DNA of 5,669 nucleotides, from contig JAEVZK010000105.1 of NCBI GenBank assembly GCA_023392285.1, forward strand, positions 1 to 5,669, in the 5' to 3' direction. The stretch's first letter is position 1; each line of letters opens with the position of its first letter. The stretch is from Armatimonadota bacterium. GTDB lineage: Bacteria > Armatimonadota > Fimbriimonadia > Fimbriimonadales > Fimbriimonadaceae. The notes beneath the pieces were generated by a model. That model was not told where the DNA came from and searched no databases. It worked only from the letters and a program-made list of their open reading frames with translations. The position numbers and the translations under genes were made by a program. Shown piece after piece: positions 1 through 5,536 of this stretch.

Positions 1-554
1 GCAGCCGAAGCGATTGCGCCATGGACCACATGGTCGATCTTGTAAGTCTTGAGGGAGAAGACTTCGGCAAGGCGCCCTCGTATTTCGTCGAGCAGCACCA
101 TGGCTCGAAGAGCGGTGGCACCGTCAATACCCTTCTGCTGGCAAGCGGCGATCACCACCGGATAAAAATCGTTGTGGCCGAACTCGCCCGCCACATGCCC
201 AAGCTGGGGATTGTAACCGAAGTTGGTGCCGTTCGAGTCCCATTCCCTTACCGCGGCCGAGTTCGCAAGGATGGCCTTCTCGGATTTAAGCTTCTGGTCC
301 GATCCAAGGACCTTCGCACCATCCTGATCTGGATACGTGAGCGCTTCGGTGCGCAAGATCGTGGGAGCGTTTGTGCCTAGTGCAAGGGCGGAAAGGCCAC
401 ACAGGACGCTGTCGGTATGGAACAGACGGGTTCGCTCGAGCACCTGCTCGCTTGGACCTGGCCCCAGACTTTTACTGAGAAAATCGATGGCAAATTGCCC
501 GATGCCGAGGGCTTGATTGGTATCTCTTGAGAGGGTGACGGAGTTGCTGCTCAT
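1..554 (-). CDS. MmgE/PrpD-family dehydratase/decarboxylase-like enzyme, N-terminal part (3' end outside window)
   Basis: This reading frame starts at ATG 554 and stays open for 184 codons to the left edge, so the C-terminal part is missing; family members usually have about 450-500 residues. I assign it to MmgE/PrpD (2-methylcitrate dehydratase, cis-aconitate decarboxylase and relatives) from the block at residues 97-138, which contains REWDSNGTNFG and then GEFGHNDFYPVV. Asp106 and Thr110 are spaced D-x3-T, as are the active-site Asp and Thr of cis-aconitate decarboxylase, and His127 is the likely equivalent of the nearby catalytic His. The later Lys/His active-site residues lie outside the window. 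No signal peptide is visible, so it is probably cytoplasmic. The exact substrate cannot be told; 2-methylcitrate is only one option. The start follows the stop of the caspase gene by 23 bp, suggesting co-transcription. No strong Shine-Dalgarno sequence precedes it, but no other ATG, GTG or TTG occurs in frame within the gap. Confidence 0.87.
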   Translation of the reverse strand, partial: MSSNSVTLSRDTNQALGIGQFAIDFLSKSLGPGPSEQVLERTRLFHTDSVLCGLSALALGTNAPTILRTEALTYPDQDGAKVLGSDQKLKSEKAILANSAAVREWDSNGTNFGYNPQLGHVAGEFGHNDFYPVVIAACQQKGIDGATALRAMVLLDEIRGRLAEVFSLKTYKIDHVVHGAIASA

Positions 555-577
555 GCTTGCGCAGAGTCTACCAATCC

Positions 578-3571
578 CTAGCCTCGCGAGAAGATGATCG
601 AATCATATAGCCGATCTACCTGGCTCTGTCCCGCCGCGATGACCGAAAAGGGCGGCAGGATACGGGGCTGCTGGAGCTTCTGCAGCCGGCTCGCCACGTA
701 CTGAGGAACAAATAAGCTGACGTCGGTAAACAGTTTTCGGAGCGAGATCGGACCGCCCTTCTTCAAAGCTTGGAGGACGGCATAGGTGAAGATGCCATGC
801 TTCAAATCCTGAAATTCCCAGCTAAGCTGGCCGGTATCCGACGAAGTGATCGACACCACGCCGCGCAGAGGATCGGAAGTCTCTCGCGCGAAAACCGAAG
901 CAGGATCGTAGCCAGCGAATTGCTCGATGTCGATCCCTCCGCTTCGACATGTGTCCGCCATCAACACCACGTTCCGGCACGGCAAGGCGTCCAGAGAGGC
1001 CATGAGCTCTGACCATCGGATGCAGCTTGACTTTAGGTCGCTTGTGGAGGCATCGTACGGTGCAAAAACTGCGCGGTAAGGCTCACCCGATCCTCCCACC
1101 AGATCACCATGGCCCGAGATGAGGACCAGCACCTCATCACCCGAGGAAACCTCGGCCTTTAGCTGCGCCAGCGCTTGTCGAATCCCTTCCGCGGTGGCGC
1201 GCTCGTTCGTCAAAAGCTGGGCAGAGACACTCTCGAACGCCTTGCCCTCCTGTGACTTCATGGCGGCCACAATGGCTTCTGCGTCACTGTCCGCAAACTG
1301 CAGCGGTGCAATCTTCTGATCCTTCTGAGCCGAGATGCCGATCGCGAGCACGTGCAGTTTGAGCTTGCCTTCAGGGTCAGGTTTCCCCTGCCGCACCGTG
1401 ATCGCATCTGTATTGGTGGACCAGATGCCGTCTGGCGATTCGCCAACGACGCTAATCACATTAAGGCCAGGTTGGAGTTGAGCCTGAAGAGCGCCGTCAC
1501 TCGACTGCGCGGGAGTCATGATCAGGTCCTTCGAACGTCCGTCCACCCGAAGCCTTAGCTTCAGGTTCGTCGAACCGGCGTTCGTAAGCTTGACCTTGAG
1601 CGTAACGCTTGAGGCGGAAGTGATCCAACTGCCATCCGGCTGCTTCTCGCCCGGAGAAATGCCTTCTATGGCAAGCCCAGGAGGATCTGCGTCGAGTATT
1701 GGCTTCACGTCGGCGGACAGTCCTGTGGCCTTCGACGCAGCGGCAACCGCTTTCTCCTGATCGCCTTCAAACTGGAACACCCGAGAGGTGATATCTGGCC
1801 GATAGAAGCGCTGTCGGAACTGGAAAGCTTGATAGAAGTCCGCTGCCCGTCCAACCCCTCGATTCTTCTGCCATCCCACGTAGGCGTCTCCGGCTGCCGA
1901 AGCGGAGTAATAGCCTGCCGGGGTCCACGCCACCCACTCGCCTCCGCGGGTCGTGAACACGGAGATCGATGGCTGAACCGCATCGGAGACGAAGTCAATG
2001 GGTGCGGGCTTTGCGCCGAGCGCCCAGATTCGCACTGCCTGGTCGGTGGTTGCCGCCGCTACCCAGCTGCCGTCTGGCGAAACCGCCATCGAATCCACCA
2101 GTCCTTCGTAGCCGACGAGGGTCGCCCTCCTCTTGAAATCGCTTGCGAAGTCGTAGATCCCGTACTGGGTAGCAGCCACGACGCGCCCATCCGCCCTCGC
2201 CGCAAATATCAAGATCCTCTCTTCCGGAACATCACCGGCGAGGCGGTACCGACCCTTCTCACTTCCTCCCTCGAACCGGACAATTGATCTGCCATCGCCA
2301 GTCAAGGCGTATTTCATGGCTCCTATCTCGAGATCTTGAGCAGCCGTACCAAACTTTCCTTCCGATGAGGTCGCACCGGAAGCGGCGACAAGCAGGCTGC
2401 GACGAAAGTCGAAGGCGGCTCGTCCGCCTCCGCTCGAGCTCCACGAGAGTTGATTTCCGTCCGCGGACCAGCCGATGTCTCGTTTGCTTGTTCCCACGCC
2501 GTTCAGCGAGATCAGCTTGGAGGAGCTGAGATCGCGCATGTAGCATTCTCCTGCCACTCCGCCCGACGCGTAACCCTCTCGCACCGGATTAGTCGCAAGG
2601 CAGAAAATCGTCGCCCGATGATCGTGCCAAGTCCGCAGAAGGGCACCGTCAAGGCTATACTGCCAGACCTTGGCTTCCGCGGCGTCAGTATCTCCACCGC
2701 TGACGAAGAGGCTTTTCGAGTCGCCGCTGAACGCGACGGCAGTAACACCGGTCGGCAGCTGTCCGCCTACGATCAACCTCCCCAACGAAATATCGAAGGC
2801 TTTGTACGTCTTATCGGCGCTACCCGCCGCCACCGCCCGCCCATCTGGCGAAACGGAGAGACTGTAAATTGGTGCTCCAAATTGCTGCGACCACTGATTC
2901 TGTCCCGAAGAAGCGTTCCAGAGGATGAGCCGCCCATCGACGCCTCCGCTCGCAATCATGGACCCGTCTGCCGAGAAGGCGAGAGAAGTTACATAGTTGT
3001 CGTGCTTTTTCACAGAACGCATCTTCCAATCGCCCGAATGCCAGATGCGAATCGCCCCACTCAACAAGTCTCCCGATGCGAGTTGTGTTCCATCAGGTGA
3101 GAAGGCGAGGCACGTAATCGGCGCAAGGTTTGCCGACGCTCCGCTGCCACCGCCTAGGACCGTGACGACCTCTCCCGAATGTGCATCGAGAATTTTGATC
3201 GTATGCGCGGTTTGCGACGAGGTGTGCGTCTCTCGAATACGGCTCCCAGCGGGCCGGACTGAATCGGTGCCGCCGACCGCGATCCACCGGCCCTGAGGAT
3301 CTACAGCAAGAGCGTCGAGATCGCCCGCCGAGCCCGGTCCAATCTGGAGATGAAAAACGCGTTCTTGCTGGCCGGTGGTTGTGTTCCAAACGCGTACGAC
3401 CTTGTCACTGCCCGCCGAGTACAGAGTCTGGCCGTCCTTGGAATAGGCAAGTTTCCGAACATCCGCTGTATGTCCACCGCTCTCGATCCTGAGATACACG
3501 TCCGACGCCGTCCATGAGCTTGAGGCATACACGGCATAGAGAAGGGGAAATAGCAGTCGTCGAACGTTCAT
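578..3571 (-). CDS. Exported WD40-repeat protein with C-terminal caspase-like (peptidase C14) domain
   Basis: A 997-residue protein read from ATG 3571. This start is preceded by AGGAG eight bases upstream and gives a signal peptide (MNVRR, then a hydrophobic stretch, with likely cleavage near residues 17-21). A longer start at 3610 adds 13 residues and would put the ribosome site inside the gene. Residues about 33-517 hold WD40 repeats; the clearest read HTADVRKLAYSKDG, APITCLAFSPDG, VTSLAFSADG, YSLSVSPDG and DSMAVSPDG, each followed by a strand ending in RIW, LILW or similar. Some blades are degenerate, and two propellers are plausible. Residues about 535-594 form a connector (WTPAGYYSASAAGD, then FRQRFYRPD) commonly seen between WD40 and caspase parts in bacteria. 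Residues about 647-727 look like an Ig-type beta domain. The caspase-like domain covers about 737-940, with catalytic His821 in ISGHGD and Cys875 in ADTCRSG. The D-T-C-R/H-S-G form suggests a metacaspase/orthocaspase-type cysteine protease, likely cleaving after basic residues. Location (periplasm or surface) and targets are inferred or unknown. Confidence 0.93.
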   Translation of the reverse strand: MNVRRLLFPLLYAVYASSSWTASDVYLRIESGGHTADVRKLAYSKDGQTLYSAGSDKVVRVWNTTTGQQERVFHLQIGPGSAGDLDALAVDPQGRWIAVGGTDSVRPAGSRIRETHTSSQTAHTIKILDAHSGEVVTVLGGGSGASANLAPITCLAFSPDGTQLASGDLLSGAIRIWHSGDWKMRSVKKHDNYVTSLAFSADGSMIASGGVDGRLILWNASSGQNQWSQQFGAPIYSLSVSPDGRAVAAGSADKTYKAFDISLGRLIVGGQLPTGVTAVAFSGDSKSLFVSGGDTDAAEAKVWQYSLDGALLRTWHDHRATIFCLATNPVREGYASGGVAGECYMRDLSSSKLISLNGVGTSKRDIGWSADGNQLSWSSSGGGRAAFDFRRSLLVAASGATSSEGKFGTAAQDLEIGAMKYALTGDGRSIVRFEGGSEKGRYRLAGDVPEERILIFAARADGRVVAATQYGIYDFASDFKRRATLVGYEGLVDSMAVSPDGSWVAAATTDQAVRIWALGAKPAPIDFVSDAVQPSISVFTTRGGEWVAWTPAGYYSASAAGDAYVGWQKNRGVGRAADFYQAFQFRQRFYRPDITSRVFQFEGDQEKAVAAASKATGLSADVKPILDADPPGLAIEGISPGEKQPDGSWITSASSVTLKVKLTNAGSTNLKLRLRVDGRSKDLIMTPAQSSDGALQAQLQPGLNVISVVGESPDGIWSTNTDAITVRQGKPDPEGKLKLHVLAIGISAQKDQKIAPLQFADSDAEAIVAAMKSQEGKAFESVSAQLLTNERATAEGIRQALAQLKAEVSSGDEVLVLISGHGDLVGGSGEPYRAVFAPYDASTSDLKSSCIRWSELMASLDALPCRNVVLMADTCRSGGIDIEQFAGYDPASVFARETSDPLRGVVSITSSDTGQLSWEFQDLKHGIFTYAVLQALKKGGPISLRKLFTDVSLFVPQYVASRLQKLQQPRILPPFSVIAAGQSQVDRLYDSIIFSRG

Positions 3572-3647
3572 CGTCGCATCTCCTACACGTAGCGTATACT
3601 TGCAAACCACTTTCGGTAAGGGTAATTCAATCGCCTTAGGTTCAGTG
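3572..3647. promoter_or_regulatory. Divergent promoter region with overlapping -10 elements
   Basis: These 76 bp separate the divergent caspase and outer-membrane-protein genes and must contain their promoters if each is transcribed from here. The sequence cgtatact at 3593-3600 reads TATACT on the plus strand (five of six matches to TATAAT) and TATACG on the minus strand (four of six), sharing a GTATAC palindrome. Neither direction has a good -35 box at standard spacing. The minus-strand start would lie near 3586, giving a leader of about 15 bases that just includes the AGGAG ribosome site. The plus-strand start would lie near 3607. This is a by-eye prediction. Confidence 0.4.
3580..3584 (-). 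promoter_or_regulatory. Ribosome binding site deciding the start of the WD40-caspase gene
   Basis: On the minus strand the sequence reads AGGAG, then eight bases, then ATG at 3571. This is a near-ideal Shine-Dalgarno site and spacing. It favours the 3571 start over the upstream ATG at 3610, and the shorter product begins directly with a signal peptide. Confidence 0.75.
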
Positions 3648-4268
3648 ATGATTATGAATGGAAAATGCGCGCTCTCAGTCTTGCTTGTTGCTTCATTCGC
3701 CGGTGTACAGGCTCAATTTTCGCCGCTTAAAGCTCGTAATCAAGCATTGGAGGTAACGGCCCAGAAATACCTCGACATCGACGTCGCCCTTTATCCCTTT
3801 GCACGTTTCCAGGGTTATCTGGGCGACCATCGCGATGGTCTACTTTTCGCCGCATCGAAGGCATTCAAAGTCGGGGAGAAGCAGGAACTATCAGTCGGCA
3901 CGTGGTACTGGACGAGTTCGCCCTACTACGTGTATCAATTGCACGCGCGCTATTTTCCGGTCGACGATCTCGGCGTCCAGGTGGCAATGCTCGGTGGCCG
4001 AGGCACGAACGCCAAGGATTACACCTTTATGCTCGTGGGTCGTCACTCCTTCAATAAAGCAGGCCCGAAAGGGGTCGAATTTGGGGGTGAGGTTGGACTC
4101 GGCTCCTACTACTTCGCCAGCGATGACAAGCAGCACCGCTTTACCATTTACGGGCAGTTGGCCGCTTTTCCGAGTGGTAGCTGGTCGATCACGTCTTCTT
4201 ACTGGTACATCAAGACCGCAGTTGGAAACATTGTCCGTTACGGCATAGGCGCCACTTACCGCTTCTAG
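3648..4268 (+). CDS. Putative small outer-membrane beta-barrel protein
   Basis: I do not recognise a named family. From ATG 3648 the product has 206 residues. Residues 1-22 form a signal peptide (Lys6, hydrophobic core SVLLVASFAGV, cleavage after VQA, mature start QFSPL). The mature part is rich in Tyr, Phe, Trp and Gly and is made of short alternating stretches such as ELSVGTWYW, YVYQLHARYF, LGVQVAMLGG, YTFMLVGRHSF, FGGEVGLGSYYF and RFTIYGQLAAF. It ends in GIGATYRF; a C-terminal Phe after an aromatic/alternating strand is the usual beta-signal of outer-membrane barrels. About eight strands can be drawn by eye. The start is uncertain: ATG 3654 is close by, and a TTG at 3600 would lengthen the frame by 16 residues without a signal-peptide-like beginning. 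AGG at 3638-3640, seven bases before 3648, is a weak ribosome site. The gene is divergent from the caspase gene and convergent with the PEP-CTERM gene. Confidence 0.72.
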   Translation: MIMNGKCALSVLLVASFAGVQAQFSPLKARNQALEVTAQKYLDIDVALYPFARFQGYLGDHRDGLLFAASKAFKVGEKQELSVGTWYWTSSPYYVYQLHARYFPVDDLGVQVAMLGGRGTNAKDYTFMLVGRHSFNKAGPKGVEFGGEVGLGSYYFASDDKQHRFTIYGQLAAFPSGSWSITSSYWYIKTAVGNIVRYGIGATYRF

Positions 4269-4342
4269 CCCAATACGGCCTATTTGATTTGGACGGGACA
4301 CGGAGTTGCGCCGTAAGCTCCTACGCGCCAAGCGCCTGTAGT

Positions 4343-4359
4343 CGCAACGATACGTTGCG
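4343..4359. repeat. Short perfect inverted repeat in the convergent intergenic region
   Basis: CGCAACG and CGTTGCG form a perfect 7-bp stem around a 3-base loop, 74 bp after the stop of the plus-strand gene. GTTGCG also occurs at 4305-4310 and could pair alternatively with 4343-4348, and the octamer GTTGCGCC occurs at both 4305-4312 and 4355-4362. There is no T-tract after the hairpin, so it is not a classical intrinsic terminator. It could still stabilise or end the 3' end of the plus-strand transcript. Confidence 0.4.
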
Positions 4360-4397
4360 CCCCAAGCGGCATCTCGGATTTTCTGGCCGGAGCTGGC

Positions 4398-4427
4398 AAA
4401 AAAAGAGCCGCCATTGAAGCGGCTCTT
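4398..4427 (-). terminator. Rho-independent terminator of the complete PEP-CTERM gene
   Basis: Arms 4403-4411 and 4419-4427 form a perfect 9-bp, GC-rich stem (AAGAGCCGC/GCGGCTCTT) with a 7-base loop. On the minus strand the hairpin runs directly into a run of T (seven A on the plus strand, 4398-4404). It begins 21 bases downstream of the PEP-CTERM stop codon. In the plus direction the stem is not followed by a T-tract, so it should act mainly on minus-strand transcription. Confidence 0.88.
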
Positions 4428-4448
4428 GCTGTTCTTGATCGGAAGGTC

Positions 4449-5189
4449 TTAGGCCTTTCGATTGCGTCGCTTGCGGATCAGCGCGAGAGCGCCGAGACCG
4501 AGAGCAGCCATGGAAGCAGGCTCCGGCACTGGAGCGCCATTCAGACGATAGGAAAGATTTGCAGCCGGATCAGTTGCAGCGTTGTTTCCTGTGATTGCAA
4601 AGCCGCCGCCGCCATTCATCTGCCGTGCGTTTAATGCACCGCTCGATGCATCTGACATGGTATTACCAGCGACAGCAAGCTGACCGCCGGTGCCGAATGG
4701 CAGATCAGCAGCCATTCCGAACCAATAGGTTCCCGCAGCCAGAGTCATGTTGGCAGAGCTCAGATCAAGGTGGAACAGATAATTGCCCGTAACTCCGTTG
4801 AAGTTCGCGGTTACGGTGACTGCACCAGAAGCAAAGGTGCCATTCAGCACGTCGCCAGTGTTGGAGGTGTCGGTAGTGCCACCGTTTCCAACAGCGTTAG
4901 AAAAAACGGCAAATTGCCATCCGGTGATGTTCGCAGGATCCGGAGTAGCGGTATTGTAGAAGAATCCGACCATGTCGATCGAAGTTAGCTTATAAGCCGA
5001 CGTCGTCGTAATATCTTCAAGCGCCATGATATTGTAGTTAGGCGCGAAGTCCGGAATATTCTGCGAAGCAAAACCGTTGACGTCGACGCCTGATCCGGTT
5101 CCAAGCTGGTCAAAGATAGCTTGGGCGCCAGAAATTGCTGACAGCGCGGCGACTGCGGTGATGCTGATGATAAATCTAGTTGATTTCAT
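4449..5189 (-). CDS. PEP-CTERM sorting domain-containing secreted protein
   Basis: A 246-residue protein from ATG 5189, which is preceded by GAGGAG; an in-frame ATG at 5216 would add nine residues and place the ribosome site inside the gene. Residues 1-24 are a signal peptide (MKSTR, hydrophobic core, cleavage after AQA). Residues about 25-218 are a low-charge region rich in Gly, Ala, Asn, Thr and Ser with beta-type stretches (YKLTSIDMVGFFY, GWQFAVFSNAV, GNYLFHLDLSS, GTYWFGMA); I recognise no enzymatic motif. The C-terminus is a PEP-CTERM sorting signal: V-P-E-P at 221-224, a hydrophobic helix at about 227-238 and a basic tail to residue 245. Proteins of this type are exported by Sec, then cut and anchored or released by an exosortase, often in connection with extracellular polysaccharide. 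No exosortase is encoded here. The gene has its own terminator and so is probably monocistronic. The role of the mature domain is unknown. Confidence 0.93.
   Translation of the reverse strand: MKSTRFIISITAVAALSAISGAQAIFDQLGTGSGVDVNGFASQNIPDFAPNYNIMALEDITTTSAYKLTSIDMVGFFYNTATPDPANITGWQFAVFSNAVGNGGTTDTSNTGDVLNGTFASGAVTVTANFNGVTGNYLFHLDLSSANMTLAAGTYWFGMAADLPFGTGGQLAVAGNTMSDASSGALNARQMNGGGGFAITGNNAATDPAANLSYRLNGAPVPEPASMAALGLGALALIRKRRNRKA
4452..4538 (-). repeat. Duplicated PEP-CTERM tail, copy 1
   Basis: These 87 bp encode the last 29 residues of the complete PEP-CTERM protein. They match 5540-5626 at 83 of 87 positions, and all four differences are at third codon positions and silent. Upstream of this block the two genes diverge at once. 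Confidence 0.9.
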
Positions 5190-5192
5190 ATT

Positions 5193-5198
5193 CTCCTC
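5193..5198 (-). promoter_or_regulatory. Ribosome binding site of the complete PEP-CTERM gene
   Basis: The minus strand reads AGAGGAGAAT directly before ATG 5189. The purine block is a strong Shine-Dalgarno match although spacing from the last G is short (three bases). It supports the 5189 start over the in-frame ATG at 5216. Confidence 0.75.
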
Positions 5199-5208
5199 TG
5201 GAAGTACA

Positions 5209-5224
5209 GCGAACAATCGTTCGC
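5209..5224. promoter_or_regulatory. LexA-like palindrome (CGAAC-N4-GTTCG) upstream of PEP-CTERM gene
   Basis: GCGAAC, AATC, GTTCGC form a perfect 6-bp inverted repeat with a 4-base spacer, 19 bases upstream of ATG 5189. The inner part has the same form as the SOS box bound by LexA/DinR in Firmicutes and relatives (CGAAC-N4-GTTCG). As RNA it would form a small hairpin just before the ribosome site, so it could instead work in translation. Binding is inferred from the motif only. Confidence 0.4.
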
Positions 5225-5243
5225 AAATGCTAACAGATCTGAT

Positions 5244-5273
5244 CTTACAACACGATATCTAGGTCCATCGCAA
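5244..5273 (-). promoter_or_regulatory. Candidate promoter of the complete PEP-CTERM gene
   Basis: On the minus strand TTGCGA (5273-5268) and TGTAAG (5249-5244) are separated by 18 bp, each matching the sigma-70 consensus at four of six positions. Transcription would start near 5237, leaving a leader of about 47 bases that includes the LexA-like palindrome. A perfect TATAAT on the minus strand at 5341-5336 is an alternative -10, but has no good -35 and would imply a leader of about 140 bases. Confidence 0.3.
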
Positions 5274-5350
5274 AATTCCATAAAAGCACGTAATCTTGCC
5301 TGTTAACCAATTGCGAATTACTCCCGAAACCCCAGATTATAAACACGTAT

Positions 5351-5456
5351 TGCACATTACCTAGCACGATACACTTATGCACATATGCAATAAAAGGAGA
5401 ACAGAAAAGAGTGCATATGCATCATTATGACCAATAACTGGGTGCAGATATATGCA
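5351..5456. repeat. Cluster of seven TGCA motifs, mostly in pairs
   Basis: TGCA occurs at 5351, 5378, 5386, 5412, 5418, 5443 and 5453 within 106 bp, where less than one would be expected by chance. The last six form three pairs, TGCA-N4-TGCA, TGCA-N2-TGCA and TGCA-N6-TGCA, each ending in TATGCA. The middle one is the perfect palindrome TGCATATGCA (5412-5421). The right ends of the pairs lie 32 and 35 bp apart, about three DNA turns. This could be a multi-site operator, but no known binding protein is assigned. Confidence 0.5.
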
Positions 5457-5487
5457 AAAAGAGCAATCATATTTCAGATTGCTCTTT
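5456..5487 (-). terminator. Rho-independent terminator of the second PEP-CTERM gene
   Basis: Arms 5458-5468 and 5477-5487 form a perfect 11-bp stem (AAAGAGCAATC/GATTGCTCTTT) with an 8-base loop. In the minus direction it ends in a run of five T (5460-5456 on the plus strand). It lies 49 bases downstream of the stop codon at 5537. Confidence 0.82.
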
Positions 5488-5494
5488 GCCCAAC

Positions 5495-5511
5495 CGAAGA
5501 TTAAATCTTCG
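5495..5511. repeat. Small hairpin between second PEP-CTERM stop codon and its terminator
   Basis: CGAAGAT and ATCTTCG form a perfect 7-bp stem around a 3-base loop. It sits seven bases before the main terminator hairpin in the transcript of the second PEP-CTERM gene. There is no T-tract, so it may only protect the 3' end or assist pausing. Confidence 0.45.
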
Positions 5512-5536
5512 AATTATCTCAGTTTAGATCTGGAAG

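Larger units (their letters stand above)
5190..5536. other. AT-rich intergenic region between the two PEP-CTERM genes
   Basis: This 347-bp stretch has no convincing protein gene on either strand. It is clearly richer in A and T than the flanking genes. In order it holds the ribosome site and a weak promoter of the 4449-5189 gene, a LexA-like palindrome, a TGCA cluster, and a terminator plus a second hairpin at the end of the second PEP-CTERM gene. Confidence 0.8.

Noticed and set aside
21..380. Open frame of 119 codons on the plus strand
   Set aside because: It is antisense to a clear MmgE/PrpD coding frame on the minus strand and shows no recognisable domain.
2450..3100. Open frame of 216 codons on the plus strand inside the WD40 region
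   Set aside because: Its translation is rich in Arg, Ser and Pro with no known motif, and it is fully antisense to well-preserved WD40 repeats; other long frames at 1829-2287 and 2259-2546 fail for the same reason.
3572..3610. Longer start for the caspase gene at 3610
   Set aside because: It would add 13 residues before the signal peptide, and the good AGGAG site would fall inside the coding sequence.
3600..3647. TTG start at 3600 for the putative outer-membrane protein
   Set aside because: It adds a 16-residue polar extension ahead of a normal signal peptide and has no ribosome site in front of it.
3799..4331. Overlapping frames on both strands within the putative outer-membrane gene (plus 3799-4248, minus 3891-4331)
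   Set aside because: The plus-strand frame with a signal peptide, alternating strands and terminal Phe is better supported; the others show no domain or signal.
4343..4359. Hairpin as intrinsic terminator for the plus-strand gene
   Set aside because: No run of T follows the stem on the plus strand, so it is listed only as an inverted repeat.
5394..5437. Tiny histidine-rich frame (GTG start at 5411, VHMHHYDQ) after an AAGGAG sequence, reminiscent of a leader peptide
   Set aside because: Spacing from the ribosome-like site is long (11 bases), the next hairpin lacks a T-tract on this strand, and no plus-strand gene follows. The histidine codons come from the repeated TGCAT motifs.
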